Below, piece by piece: positions 1 through 8,864 of a DNA stretch of 64,000 nucleotides. Made by a program: the position numbers and the translations under genes. The stretch is taken from contig JAGBBT010000110.1 of NCBI GenBank assembly GCA_017938365.1, positions 1-64,000 on the forward strand, read 5' to 3'. Below the pieces are notes generated by a model that worked only from the letters and a program-made list of their open reading frames with translations, made no database searches and was not told where the DNA came from. Each line of letters begins with the position of its first letter. The stretch's first letter is position 1. This DNA is from Treponema sp. (GTDB taxonomy: Bacteria; Spirochaetota; Spirochaetia; Treponematales; Treponemataceae).

Positions 1-1
1 A

Positions 2-199
2 AATAACGCAAAAAAGGAAATAAATAATGCATGTGAACATGTAATTAATTATTTTACTAATAATAAACGTATTTCTATTGAAAATCTTTTAGTGATTATA
101 GAGTTTAATTCATATAATGAAAGTTTTAAAAACTATGTAAAGTTTATTATTAGTCTCAAGTATGCTATAAAAGCTGATTTTTTATATGGGGGTGTTTAG
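2..199 (+). CDS. C-terminal end of an unidentified protein (partial)
   Basis: An open frame enters from the left window edge and ends at TAG 197-199, giving 65 residues of a Lys/Asn/Ile-rich protein with no recognisable motif. Its last 12 bases overlap the first bases of the tmRNA gene (acceptor stem 5' strand at 188-194), so the two share sequence. The family cannot be named from this fragment. Confidence 0.55.
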   Translation, partial: NNAKKEINNACEHVINYFTNNKRISIENLLVIIEFNSYNESFKNYVKFIISLKYAIKADFLYGGV

Positions 200-582
200 A
201 TTCGATTACAGGGAAATTAGATGTATGCAGTTAGAGGATAATGGTTGGCCTCTTTAATCATCCATTAAAAATATAATCGTCGAAGATTACGCAATCGCTG
301 CTTAAGTAAAAGCAGCATGCTGAAAGAATGACTCAGATAATTCTGGAAGCATCATTTATCTGATAGTCGCAAATAGCTGAAAGTCGCTGGTTAAGCTGAT
401 GAATATTTGGACGAAATGACCGTGACCAGACGTGTTAATCAATTGTTTATGTGTTTACTGATTAACAATGAAATTAAAACACTTAGATTTGACATAAATC
501 TTTAAAAAATGTCTAAAACTGTGAATGAATACATTTTTAATTTGTTTGTAAGACGCGGGTGCAACTCCCGCCACTTCCACCA
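188..582 (+). ncRNA. ssrA: tmRNA (ssrA) encoded by the phage
   Basis: The tRNA-like ends pair: GGGGGTG at 188-194 with CACTTCC at 572-578, followed by an encoded ACCA (579-582). The T-arm is at 555-571 with loop TGCAACT, nearly the same as the E. coli tmRNA T-arm region. The 5' part keeps the GATTCGA element after the acceptor strand and a GGTTGGCCTC block upstream of the tag. The tag frame reads GTC GAA GAT TAC GCA ATC GCT GCT TAA, i.e. VEDYAIAA, resembling the ANDENYALAA type of degradation tag. The molecule would rescue stalled ribosomes with host SmpB; no smpB is seen in the window. Resume codon GUC is inferred by alignment with E. coli. A phage tmRNA is notable in a genome with many apparent recoding sites. 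Confidence 0.9.
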
Positions 583-586
583 TTAA

Positions 587-657
587 CGCGATATCCGCAG
601 GGTTCGGCAGATCGTTTCATAAGCGAGTCTGTGTGAGTTCGATTCTCACTATCGCGA
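587..657 (+). tRNA. tRNA with CAU anticodon (Met or Ile2)
   Basis: Acceptor strands CGCGATA (587-593) and TATCGCG (650-656) pair perfectly. The T-arm GTGAG-TTCGATT-CTCAC is at 633-649. The anticodon loop TTCATAA (616-622) gives CAU. The anticodon stem has one mismatch and the D-arm is short (CCG/CGG). No CCA is encoded. It lies 4 bases after the tmRNA and is probably co-transcribed with it. Whether it is elongator Met, initiator Met or a lysidine-modified Ile tRNA cannot be told by eye. Confidence 0.75.
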
Positions 658-747
658 TTTTTTATTGTTTTCTTTTAACAAAAATTATTTTTTTGCTATT
701 TTTATCAAGTAAAAACTATAAAATAATATGCAGAAAGAGGTATATCA

Positions 748-2280
748 ATGGCTATCAGCGATGAATATCGTGAAAAAATGAAAGAACATTACACGAGAAT
801 TGTTTATCAGATGAGTAAAGATAAACTGTTTGTTGCGGTTGGTCTTGAACTTATTTCTATCGATGTCATTCTTGATGATAATGAATCTTTTAAACTTAAA
901 GACATGACTTTTGCGTATTACAATCCTATCACAAATACAATGCACATTAATATTGAAGATCCGTTTTTCACAAAAGCTACAAGTGAACACGATAGGATTG
1001 GAAGATTATTTTTTATTGTATATCATGAAGCCTGCCATAAGCTTTTGATGCATAGTGAACGTCGTAATAACCGTGATTGTAGTTTGTGGAATATTGCTGC
1101 TGATTACGAAGTTCATAATATGCTTTATCTTAATGCCGAATTGGTAAAAGAACAAAATGGAAATGCTGTTATGTGCAATTATGTCAATACAGCAAAAAAT
1201 ATTATTACTAGCAACCATAATAAAAAGAAAATCGATCATAAAAATGGTGAAGTCGAAGTTCTTTTTTCTGAAAAGCTTGTAGATAAGATTGCTGAAGAAA
1301 TTTATCAGCTTATTCAGAATTCAAAGGTAGAAGAATCATCCATTTATTATATGCCTAGTGATAATGATAATGATAATGGTGAGTCACCTTCAAATGAAGA
1401 AGGTGAAAACGCTAATGATGGCAATAGTAATAACAATAATAACAGTAAAAATGGTGGGGTAAAAGTTACAAAGACTACTTATACTCTTCCTGATGGTTCT
1501 AAACATTCTGTTGTATCAATTGATTGGCCAGATCCACAGAAACTTGATGGAAAAAGCAGTGAAGAACGACAGAATGATGCTAATAACAGAGAACTTAGAA
1601 AGCAACTGTGGGAAAATAGCATTTCTTCTATTGCTGAAAAGAGTAAAGGAAGCCTGTCATCTGCAGCAAAAAGTTTTTTGAAAAAGCTGTTTAGAGTTAA
1701 ACTTGACTGGGAAAAAATTCTTAAAAATAGTCTTAATACTATTTTGCAGAGATCTGATGAATTTTCCTGGGCAAAAACTAGAATGTCAACTTTTGCACTC
1801 GATCTTCCTACACTTCCTGGAATTGATGATAGTGAAACGGGTAAAGGAACTCTAATTATTGCACGCGACGAATCAGGTTCTATGTCTGATAATGATATTG
1901 CGGCTGCAGCATCTATTATTCTTGATGCAAAAGAACATTACAAAAAAATTATTGTTATCAAACATGATATTGAAATTGCTGAAACAAAAGAATTTGAAGA
2001 AGCATCTGATGAAGTTACAAAAATGCTTCTTACACGTTCTGCATGTGGAGGAACATCTCATCAATATGTATTTAGCTTTTTGATTGATTACTATAAAAAG
2101 CATCGCTATAGTGATGATGAAAAAATTTCATGTTTCATTTCTATTACTGATGGATGTTCTGATATTCAGTCTTATCAAGATGAAATTCCTGGAGACATTC
2201 CAATGGTTTATCTTGCTCCTGCAAACTGTCTAGAATACTTTAAAGGAGTTCGTGGACAAGTTATTCCAATTGAAATTTAA
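748..2280 (+). CDS. Putative metallopeptidase with C-terminal VWA-like domain
   Basis: This 510-residue protein has an N-terminal domain with the zinc-protease motif HEACH (residues 93-97), an Asn/Ser/Asp-rich linker at about 205-240, and a C-terminal domain with the MIDAS-like motif DESGSM (374-379). This is the layout of the putative metallopeptidase (DUF2201-type) plus VWA-like pair found in many bacteria and large phages. The domain assignment comes from motif recognition; substrate and role are unknown. The start at 748 is preceded by AGAGG with good spacing. A strong hairpin terminator follows, so it is probably its own transcription unit. Confidence 0.75.
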   Translation: MAISDEYREKMKEHYTRIVYQMSKDKLFVAVGLELISIDVILDDNESFKLKDMTFAYYNPITNTMHINIEDPFFTKATSEHDRIGRLFFIVYHEACHKLLMHSERRNNRDCSLWNIAADYEVHNMLYLNAELVKEQNGNAVMCNYVNTAKNIITSNHNKKKIDHKNGEVEVLFSEKLVDKIAEEIYQLIQNSKVEESSIYYMPSDNDNDNGESPSNEEGENANDGNSNNNNNSKNGGVKVTKTTYTLPDGSKHSVVSIDWPDPQKLDGKSSEERQNDANNRELRKQLWENSISSIAEKSKGSLSSAAKSFLKKLFRVKLDWEKILKNSLNTILQRSDEFSWAKTRMSTFALDLPTLPGIDDSETGKGTLIIARDESGSMSDNDIAAAASIILDAKEHYKKIIVIKHDIEIAETKEFEEASDEVTKMLLTRSACGGTSHQYVFSFLIDYYKKHRYSDDEKISCFISITDGCSDIQSYQDEIPGDIPMVYLAPANCLEYFKGVRGQVIPIEI

Positions 2281-2303
2281 TCTTTTTTATATTTTTCTTT
2301 ACA

Positions 2304-2340
2304 TGGGATAAAGCTTTAAGAAGCTTTATCCCATAATTTC
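2304..2340 (+). terminator. Rho-independent terminator after the VWA gene
   Basis: A 13-bp perfect stem (2304-2316 with 2321-2333) with a 4-base loop is followed by a short T-containing tail. It lies 24 bases after the stop of the upstream gene. Confidence 0.75.
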
Positions 2341-2342
2341 TT

Positions 2343-2350
2343 TATAAATA
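2343..2350 (+). promoter_or_regulatory. T4-late-type promoter box TATAAATA
   Basis: TATAAATA is the -10-like element used by T4 late sigma (gp55). The bases after it (AGAAAAAGAAAGTT) recur after a related box near 27614, which suggests a shared promoter/initiation region. It sits upstream of a head-targeted protein gene (2481), as expected for a late gene. Assignment is inferred from the motif and from the sigma gene in this window. Confidence 0.5.
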
Positions 2351-2480
2351 AGAAAAAGAAAGTTACAATTATTTTATGTAATTTCTCTAGATATTCTAGT
2401 TCTTTATAAGGATTTTCTTTTTAATAATAATAAGAAATCAAATAAATATTGTCAGCAAATGCTATTAAGGAAATTTTATT

Positions 2481-2939
2481 ATGTTTGGTAAATTTGAAGA
2501 AGCTTATTTAAAAGTTTTAAAAGAATGTGATGAAACCTCTGATGCTCCAGTTGTAGAATGTGATAAGGCACCAGTTAATGAATGTGGTGATGGCGAACAA
2601 GTTACTACTGAAGCAGCAGATGAAAATAAAGTTAAAGTCGTATCATTTCGTACAGCTGATCCAGCATTGATTGATGCTTTGAATTCTGGATTTGAAGAAG
2701 TTGTATTTTTTGTAAAGTCAGTTGATGATGATGGCGAAGAAACAATTGAAGAAGCTAAATTCGGTTCTGACTCATTTGACGAATTTTCTATTGAAGATGC
2801 CCCAGCTGATCCAGTAGAAGATGGTGATGATGAATTTAATGAAGGTATTGCTGGTGCTGCTGGTGGTGCAATTGCTGGCGGTCTCGTTGGCGGTCCACTT
2901 GGTGCGGTTGCCGGCGGTCTCCTTGGTTCTGAGCTTTAA
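2481..2939 (+). CDS. Predicted head-packaged protein with glycine-zipper C-terminus
   Basis: A 152-residue acidic protein. The N-terminus MFGKFEEAYLKVLKE matches the recurring motif of at least nine proteins here and ends in L-K-E, the (I/L)xE type of site cut by the T4 gp21 prohead protease. The C-terminus (about 124-152) is a glycine zipper of GxxxG repeats (AGGAIAGGLVGGPLGAVAGG), a pattern able to insert in or associate with membranes. It has its own late-type promoter box and a terminator. A plausible role is a protein packed in the head and ejected with the DNA, perhaps acting at the host membrane; this is inference. Confidence 0.6.
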   Translation: MFGKFEEAYLKVLKECDETSDAPVVECDKAPVNECGDGEQVTTEAADENKVKVVSFRTADPALIDALNSGFEEVVFFVKSVDDDGEETIEEAKFGSDSFDEFSIEDAPADPVEDGDDEFNEGIAGAAGGAIAGGLVGGPLGAVAGGLLGSEL

Positions 2940-2969
2940 TATTTTTCAAATAAATTCATATATTTTTAG

Positions 2970-3005
2970 GAGAACTACAATTAATTGTAGTTCTCTTTTT
3001 CTTTT
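2970..3005 (+). terminator. Rho-independent terminator
   Basis: The palindrome GAGAACTACAAT/ATTGTAGTTCTC (2970-2995) is followed by a run of T, 31 bases after the stop of the gene at 2481. Confidence 0.85.
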
Positions 3006-3066
3006 TAAGTTATTTTAAAATAAGAAATCTAGTGAAATAACTTTTTTATAGAAAAGGAATTAAAAA

Positions 3067-4680
3067 ATGACTTTAAAAGAAACATATGCATATGATGATG
3101 TAACTCTTATTCCAGCTTATAGTGAATTAAAATCAAGGTCTGAAGCAAATCCATCTATGCATGGATATAAATTACCAATTATTGCGTCTTGTATGGATGT
3201 TTTTGGCAAAGATATGATGAAATGCATTACAAAAAATAATATTCCATTTATTGCGCACAGAGCATTTAAATCAGCTGAAGAACAATTTAAAGCATTTATT
3301 CCAAGTACATATGATCCAAATGAAATAAATTATGAAAATATTTGGTTTGCAGTAGGTTCTGTACAAAAATATAAAGATTGGATCAATACACTTATTACAT
3401 TTGGTGTAAGAAAATTTTGTGTTGATATGGCTCATGGTGATTCTCTTTCATGTATTGATACAATTAAATTTCTTCGTAGACGTTTAGCCGATCAACCTGA
3501 AACAATATTTGGTAAACCGCATATTATTGCAGGAAATGTTGCAACTCCAGAAGGATTTAAAAGATTACAAAAAGCAGGAGCAGACGGAATTCGTGTAGGA
3601 ATCGCGTCAGGACAAATTTGTTTTACACCTAATACAAAGGTATGGTATGTTAGTCCATCTGGAAAAATTTATCAAAAAGAAATTCAACATATTCAAGTCG
3701 GTGATAAAGTTGTTACAGCTTCAGGAAAAACTAGAAAAGTTATAAACAAATTTATCAACAATTATTCAGGTGAAATTTATAAAATAGTTGGTGATAATAT
3801 TGCAGCTACTCCAACACATAAATTTAACACGTTCAATAGCATTACTCATCATAAAGAATTTGTTGAAATTTCAAATATTGATGATCGATTTATGAGTTTC
3901 ATCAATGCTGAAGGAAAAACTTTAGAAAAACAAATCGACATTGATGAATATACAGGAAAAGTATACAATATTGAAGTAGAAGATGAACATACGTATGCTG
4001 TAGGAAATTCAATACTTGGTGTTTCCAATTGTTCAACAAATTTACAAACAGGATTTGGTGTACCTATTCTTACAAATATTATTGACTGCGCAAAAATTAA
4101 AAAGAATACCTGGCTCATTGCTGATGGCGGATGTCGTTATTCTGGAGATATTGCTAAAGCAATTTATTTTGGCGCAGATTTTGTAATGATGGGAAAAATG
4201 CTAGCTGCCACTGATTTAGCCACAGGAGCCTGTTACAACTCATTATATGAAGAACTTGAGTCTAATATTAGACTTGATCATGATGAACCCAGTTTCTCCC
4301 TAATTTATCCAGACGAATTTGAACATGTATACAAATTAGCAGAAGAAATTGATTGGCATAAACATGATCAAAATTGCACAAGAAAAAATATGTGTAAACG
4401 AAATGTAGTTGCATATAAAGAATATCATGGTATGGCATCAAGAGCTGCGAGAGCTGGCATACTTAGCTATGCTTCAGTAGAAGGATGTCAAGGTTTAATT
4501 AAATATACAGGTAGAACTAAAGATTTTATCCAGGATACATATCTTCATCTACAAGCCTCATTAAGCTATGGCGGAGCAAAAAATTGGAATGAATTTCGTA
4601 AAAAAGTAAAAGCAGCAAAACGTTCAGAAGCTGGAATTATTGCAGCAGATGTTCATATGGATAAAGTAACAAATATTTAA
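3067..4680 (+). CDS. IMP dehydrogenase/GMP reductase-like enzyme interrupted by an intein
   Basis: A 537-residue precursor: residues 1-184 and 322-537 form a TIM-barrel of the IMPDH/GMP reductase family (NAD(P)-dependent purine interconversion), and 185-321 is an intein. Family marks include the N-terminal YDDVTLIP, the GIASGQI loop, then CSTNLQTGFGVP, where the first Cys is the family's catalytic cysteine. There are no CBS domains and the mature protein is about 400 residues, so GMP reductase or a CBS-less IMPDH are both possible. The enzyme is inactive until splicing because the intein separates the loop from its catalytic Cys. It stands alone between a terminator and the sugar-nucleotide genes. 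Start at 3067 has GGAATT upstream. Confidence 0.85.
   Translation: MTLKETYAYDDVTLIPAYSELKSRSEANPSMHGYKLPIIASCMDVFGKDMMKCITKNNIPFIAHRAFKSAEEQFKAFIPSTYDPNEINYENIWFAVGSVQKYKDWINTLITFGVRKFCVDMAHGDSLSCIDTIKFLRRRLADQPETIFGKPHIIAGNVATPEGFKRLQKAGADGIRVGIASGQICFTPNTKVWYVSPSGKIYQKEIQHIQVGDKVVTASGKTRKVINKFINNYSGEIYKIVGDNIAATPTHKFNTFNSITHHKEFVEISNIDDRFMSFINAEGKTLEKQIDIDEYTGKVYNIEVEDEHTYAVGNSILGVSNCSTNLQTGFGVPILTNIIDCAKIKKNTWLIADGGCRYSGDIAKAIYFGADFVMMGKMLAATDLATGACYNSLYEELESNIRLDHDEPSFSLIYPDEFEHVYKLAEEIDWHKHDQNCTRKNMCKRNVVAYKEYHGMASRAARAGILSYASVEGCQGLIKYTGRTKDFIQDTYLHLQASLSYGGAKNWNEFRKKVKAAKRSEAGIIAADVHMDKVTNI
3619..4029 (+). other. Mini-intein inserted just before the catalytic Cys of the IMPDH/GMPR gene
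   Basis: 137 residues (185-321 of the precursor). Block A starts CFTPNTKV with Cys1. Block B contains TPTH. Block F is VYNIEVEDEHTYAV. It ends GVSN before Cys+1. There is no homing-endonuclease domain. The penultimate residue is Ser rather than the usual His, which is atypical but tolerated in some inteins. The insertion point is the same active-site position where split IMPDH inteins have been reported from phage metagenomes (Dassa et al. 2009), but here the intein is contiguous. Confidence 0.88.
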
Positions 4681-4750
4681 ATAAAAAATAAAATACGAAA
4701 TTAAATTTTTTATTTAAAATGTCTAAATATATTATTTAAATGAGGTTAAT

Positions 4751-5503
4751 ATGCGTGGAATTATTTTAGCTGGTGGAACTGGTAGTAGATTATATCCGTT
4801 AACAAAAGTTATTAATAAACATTTGATTCCTGTTGGAAATGTTCCGATGATTTATCATGCTATTAATAAATTAGTAGAAGCTGATATTACTGATATTTTG
4901 ATTATAACCGGAATTGAGCATTGTGGAACTATTATTTCTCAATGTGGAGATGGATCAGAATTTAATTGTAAATTAACATATAAAGTACAAGTACATGCTG
5001 GAGGAATTGCGCAAGCACTGTTATTAGCTGAAGATTTTGTGCAACATGATAAATGTTGTGTGATTTTAGGTGATAATATCTTTAACAAAAATATTAAAAA
5101 TGATGTTCAAGAATTTGATAGTCATGGTGAAGGAGCTAAAATTTTTCTTAAAAAGGTAAAGGATCCTTCTCGTTTTGGTGTTGCTTATGGATATAGAAAG
5201 ATGTCAATGTCATCTAATCAATTACGTGTAGAAAATATTGAAGAAAAGCCAACAAATCCTAAGTCTGATTTAGCAGTTACTGGAATTTATTTTTATGATT
5301 CAACTGTTTTTCAGAAAATAAAGAGCATACAGCCAAGTGCTCGAGGCGAATTGGAAATTACTGATGTCAATAATTTATATATTAAAGATAATCAAATGAC
5401 AGCTATTGTAATGGATGAATCAGAATGGTGGACTGACGCTGGAACATTTGAGTCATTAACTACTGCAAATAATTTAGTAAATAGTTTTAGTGAACTTCGT
5501 TAA
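4751..5503 (+). CDS. rmlA: Glucose-1-phosphate thymidylyltransferase-like nucleotidyltransferase
   Basis: A 250-residue protein with the sugar-nucleotide transferase signature GGTGSRLYPLT at residues 8-18, followed by KxxxPVGNVPMIYHAI and the downstream EEKP and WWTDAGT motifs of the RmlA family. It would make dTDP-glucose from dTTP and glucose-1-phosphate. It is shorter than the common 290 residues, as in the short bacterial form lacking the extended C-terminus. The next gene is an RmlD-like reductase. Together they point to a deoxysugar pathway, perhaps for decorating phage DNA, virion or host glycan; the target is unknown. Confidence 0.88.
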   Translation: MRGIILAGGTGSRLYPLTKVINKHLIPVGNVPMIYHAINKLVEADITDILIITGIEHCGTIISQCGDGSEFNCKLTYKVQVHAGGIAQALLLAEDFVQHDKCCVILGDNIFNKNIKNDVQEFDSHGEGAKIFLKKVKDPSRFGVAYGYRKMSMSSNQLRVENIEEKPTNPKSDLAVTGIYFYDSTVFQKIKSIQPSARGELEITDVNNLYIKDNQMTAIVMDESEWWTDAGTFESLTTANNLVNSFSELR

Positions 5504-5507
5504 GCTT

Positions 5508-6465
5508 ATGAATTTTTACGATATACAAAGAATAGCAATACTTGGTAACGGTATGTTAGGAAAGTATTGCTATAAAAGATTAAAAGAATCTACAAAGTTT
5601 AAGATCACTATGTACGATCATAACGTATTTGATATTACAAATCAAGATGATGTATATACGATGATATGTGATAATGATTGTATTATTAATTGTGCTGCTT
5701 ATACAAATGTAGATAAAGCTGAATCTGAAAAGTCAAAATGCAAATTAATTAATGGAAGTGCTTTAGAATATCTTTCTTATGAGATATCTAAACAAAAAAA
5801 GTTTTTAATTCACATTTCATCTGACTTTGTATATGGAAGTATTAAAGATTCTTCACTTGAACCTCTTCATGAAGAGGATATATTAACTCCAATTAATGTT
5901 TATGGTGAATCAAAATTAGAACGGAGATAACTGTATTTTAATGTGGATGTCATCGAGATATCTTATTTTAAGAGTTTCATGGCTGTTTGGACCTTACGGG
6001 AACAATTTTGTTGACAAAATTTATGATCAGTTAATGGATAAAAACGTTGATGAATTACAAGTTGTAAATGATCAATATGGAAGATTGACATCAACAAAAT
6101 TAGTTACTGATGTTATTATAAACTGGATTACATTTGGGTTTAAAGCAGGATTTTATAATTTATCATGTAATGGAGACGTAACAACTAAATATGATATTGC
6201 ATGTGAAATTAAAAAAATATTAAATAAAGATAAAAAAATTGTTCCAGTTTCTTCAGATTTATTTAAAACTGCTGCAAAACGTCAAAAAAATTCTATATTA
6301 TCATGCGATAAATTAGATAAACAATTATTATCTACTAGATCATATTGGCAAAATGATTTAGAAGATTATATTAAAAATAAAGAAATAGAAAAACATGGAT
6401 CATTTTTGTTAAAAATTTATAACATGTTTACAAATATTAAACATAAATTACAAAGGTATTATTAA
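5508..6465 (+). CDS. rmlD: RmlD-like dTDP-4-dehydrorhamnose reductase, read through a CGG +1 shift
   Basis: The first frame (from ATG 5508) gives a Rossmann start GNGMLG, the NCAAYTNVD motif and SSDFVYG, then stops soon after YGESKLE. The +1 frame continues directly with G-D-N...YLILRVSWLFGPYGNNFV, the second half of RmlD. The junction is the codon CGG at 5922-5924: skipping the C gives KLE-GD, matching the family's YGxxKLEGE. The shifted product is about 318 residues. Another in-frame GTG (5490) overlaps the upstream stop, but the ATG at 5508 fits the Rossmann start better. It forms a unit with rmlA. I read it as one recoded gene rather than a pseudogene because 14 other CGG sites behave the same way. 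Confidence 0.8.
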
Positions 6466-6466
6466 T

Positions 6467-7408
6467 ATGGATAATTTAATTACAGCATTTTCACAAATTG
6501 TTGAAACATCAAACATTTTAACAGATAAAGTTTCATCTGTTAATGTTAAAAGTGAAGCTATTTTAAGTAGACTTCTTACATTAGAAGACCAGGTTGAGTC
6601 TTTGAAATATGTTAATGCAGAGGTAATCAGTTCACCTGAAAATCTTGTTCAGCCAGATAAAGATTTAGTTATTAATATTTCTGAACCTGTAAGTGGAACA
6701 ACAGAAATTTCTGCTAAAGATTTAAGTGTTAAAGAATTTGAAGCCACTGATGGATTAGTAAAATTTACAGCAACAGAAAATGTTACAGTTAAAAACCTTT
6801 CTACTTCTGGAGATCTTCCAAAGACAACCGCTAATGCACAAGTTCAGGTTAATGCTTCAGAATATGTTAAAATTACTCAGTCTTCTATTGATCAAACTGG
6901 ATATAATGCTATTGAAGTTGGTTTAAAAACGATTCCAAAATCAGTTATAATTGATGGAGTTTCATTTAATTCAACATTAACAAATAATGCTATTTCAATT
7001 TTTGGAACTCAAGATGGCGGAACAATTACAATTCAAAATTGTAAATTTGCAAAATGTTCTAATCCACTTCGTTTATCAAACAATACAGGCGGAAAAGTAA
7101 CAGTTAATATTATTGATTGTGAGTTTAATGATTGGGATACTAATCCTACGTGGGCTGGAATGATTATTTGTCAAGATTATACTTCTAAACAGGCAAATTT
7201 AGCACAAGAAAATAATTTGTTTAGTCCTGACAAAATGACAATTAATATTATAAATTGTACAAAAAATGGAAATAAAATTACAATGACAACACCAGAAAGT
7301 GTTTGTGGTACAAATAATGCAGATACACAGCTTTTATATGTATGGAATGAGTATGAAAATTCTGTTCCATATAGTATAGAACGTTATCCAACACTTGTAA
7401 TTAAGTAA
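6467..7408 (+). CDS. Beta-helix virion-type protein
   Basis: A 313-residue protein starting one base after the previous stop. Residues 1-60 look like a short helical stalk. The remainder has rungs typical of right-handed parallel beta-helices (repeated hydrophobic-x-N/C patterns such as TITIQNCKF, VTVNIIDCEF, MTINIINCTK). This pattern is common in phage head fibres, tail spikes and adhesins. No catalytic motif is visible. It is the last gene before a strong bidirectional terminator. Whether it is on the head or the tail cannot be decided. Confidence 0.55.
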   Translation: MDNLITAFSQIVETSNILTDKVSSVNVKSEAILSRLLTLEDQVESLKYVNAEVISSPENLVQPDKDLVINISEPVSGTTEISAKDLSVKEFEATDGLVKFTATENVTVKNLSTSGDLPKTTANAQVQVNASEYVKITQSSIDQTGYNAIEVGLKTIPKSVIIDGVSFNSTLTNNAISIFGTQDGGTITIQNCKFAKCSNPLRLSNNTGGKVTVNIIDCEFNDWDTNPTWAGMIICQDYTSKQANLAQENNLFSPDKMTINIINCTKNGNKITMTTPESVCGTNNADTQLLYVWNEYENSVPYSIERYPTLVIK

Positions 7409-7422
7409 AATTAAATAAAAAT

Positions 7423-7458
7423 AAATGGGAAGATTTTTAAATCTTCCCATTTTTTATA
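7423..7458. terminator. Bidirectional terminator between convergent genes
   Basis: A 14-bp perfect hairpin (7423-7436 with 7439-7452) flanked by A-rich and T-rich tails, between convergent genes ending at 7408 (+) and 7472 (-). Confidence 0.85.
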
Positions 7459-7471
7459 AATTAAGAAAAAA

Positions 7472-8287
7472 TCAAACGGTTGGAGGAAGATTATCTCTGC
7501 CGTCTTCCCATGAATATTTTACTTCAAAATGGCTAACATCAATTAAATCAATAACATCCTGAAGATTATTTGTATATTTTACTTGAAATGATACATCTTT
7601 ATAACATGACACTCTAGTAAGATATTGAAGATCCGCGGATTTTTCTAAAGAATGATAATAAGCATTATCAAATTCAGAAATTAAATCAAATAATGCGTCT
7701 AATGAATGACGTCTGAAAATCATTGCTAATCCTCTTGGTCTTGGACATTGATGTTCAGGAAGTAGTGGAAGAGGAATTTGTGGATTTCCATTATTTAAGT
7801 CAAAATTAGGCTGAGATCTAACAACAAGTTTATATACTTGATTAAACTGAGGCTTATTAATTCTTGTAAAATAAATGATTAAACTACTTCCAGATTCGAC
7901 TGCAATATCTCCTATTGTAATATTATCAACATCTTTTGCAAGAATTGGACAATATAAAAGTGGACGATTTTCATGATCCCACATTTCAACACTTACTGGT
8001 AATGGTAAATTATGTCTAACTAAAAGTTTATTAGCATCCAACCATTTTAAATTTGATGTATTAACATCTTCAGTAATGTCAAACATTTTTGTTACAGACT
8101 GTGTTGATGGATCAACTGGTTTTTGCGGATAATAATTATCCAAAAATAAAACGGTATAAAAATAACTTTTTCTATGCGCACCATGATTCATTGGTGGTCT
8201 GCAAGGAGCTCTCATTCCAAAATTTGGACCAGCTACACCATTTATTCTTTCCCATGGATATGCGGGATATTGTACTTCACATGACAT
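7472..8287 (-). CDS. Unknown protein, 271 aa
   Basis: The protein has no motif I can assign. The N-terminus is rich in Pro, Gly and aromatic residues (MSCEVQYPAYPWERINGVAG) and the whole is mostly predicted beta structure with few Lys-rich stretches, which suits a virion component. It has its own late-type promoter box upstream (8334-8341) and terminates at the bidirectional hairpin, which suggests a single late gene. Confidence 0.55.
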   Translation of the reverse strand: MSCEVQYPAYPWERINGVAGPNFGMRAPCRPPMNHGAHRKSYFYTVLFLDNYYPQKPVDPSTQSVTKMFDITEDVNTSNLKWLDANKLLVRHNLPLPVSVEMWDHENRPLLYCPILAKDVDNITIGDIAVESGSSLIIYFTRINKPQFNQVYKLVVRSQPNFDLNNGNPQIPLPLLPEHQCPRPRGLAMIFRRHSLDALFDLISEFDNAYYHSLEKSADLQYLTRVSCYKDVSFQVKYTNNLQDVIDLIDVSHFEVKYSWEDGRDNLPPTV

Positions 8288-8333
8288 TATTAAAATTCCT
8301 AAAAAGTGTTCTTTTTCTTATAATTACTAACGT

Positions 8334-8341
8334 TATTTATA
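8334..8341 (-). promoter_or_regulatory. T4-late-type promoter box (minus strand)
   Basis: On the minus strand the sequence reads TATAAATA followed by ACG, about 47 bases before the start of the 271-aa gene. Inferred from motif and position. Confidence 0.45.
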
Positions 8342-8447
8342 CAAACGCTATCTTAAAACTTAGTTTTTAACTAAGAATTTGTTATCATAATCACAATTTT
8401 TTTTAAACTAAACTAATTTTATGAAATTATATATTTTTATATTAAAA

Positions 8448-8864
8448 TTATTTATCAGTGTTTAACGTAGCTTTTAAGTGTTCATTAAGTACTTGTCCAC
8501 ATATATCCATATAAAATGAAAGAAAATATGCCCAATGTTCTGTTGTTGCGTCATTCATTTCAGCATCAGTTACGCTTGATATATGAGTCATAACATGATA
8601 TAACTCATGTGCAATATTTGAATAACATTTTACTGATCCATCAAATTTATCCAAAATAATAACAATTTTAAATGTTTCATCATTTACAATTGTACAAGGA
8701 GCAGATAATGTATCATCTTTTGTAAAATCTACTCCATCTTTCCATCCAAATCCATAATTGTCATTTAATAATGTTACAACATCATAAAATGATTCATCTG
8801 AAAGAACAAGATAAATATCACGTTCGTATTGATTAGGAATTAATGTCCATACAGTAGTACTCAT
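8448..8864 (-). CDS. Putative zinc metallopeptidase-like protein (HExxH)
   Basis: 138 residues with the motif IAHELYHVMTHI near residue 90, i.e. HExxH plus a downstream His, as in small phage-encoded metallopeptidases. No signal peptide is visible. It overlaps the downstream end of the dCMP deaminase gene by 4 bases (ATGA-type overlap), so it is translated in the same unit. The substrate is unknown. It is one of several HExxH proteins in this window. Confidence 0.55.
   Translation of the reverse strand: MSTTVWTLIPNQYERDIYLVLSDESFYDVVTLLNDNYGFGWKDGVDFTKDDTLSAPCTIVNDETFKIVIILDKFDGSVKCYSNIAHELYHVMTHISSVTDAEMNDATTEHWAYFLSFYMDICGQVLNEHLKATLNTDK

Noticed and set aside
745-990. Minus-strand ORF opposite the VWA gene and similar shadows (e.g. 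19024-19491, 50112-50570)
   Set aside because: They lie inside strongly coding genes, lack ribosome sites and have low-complexity Phe/Ile/Asn composition typical of antisense frames.
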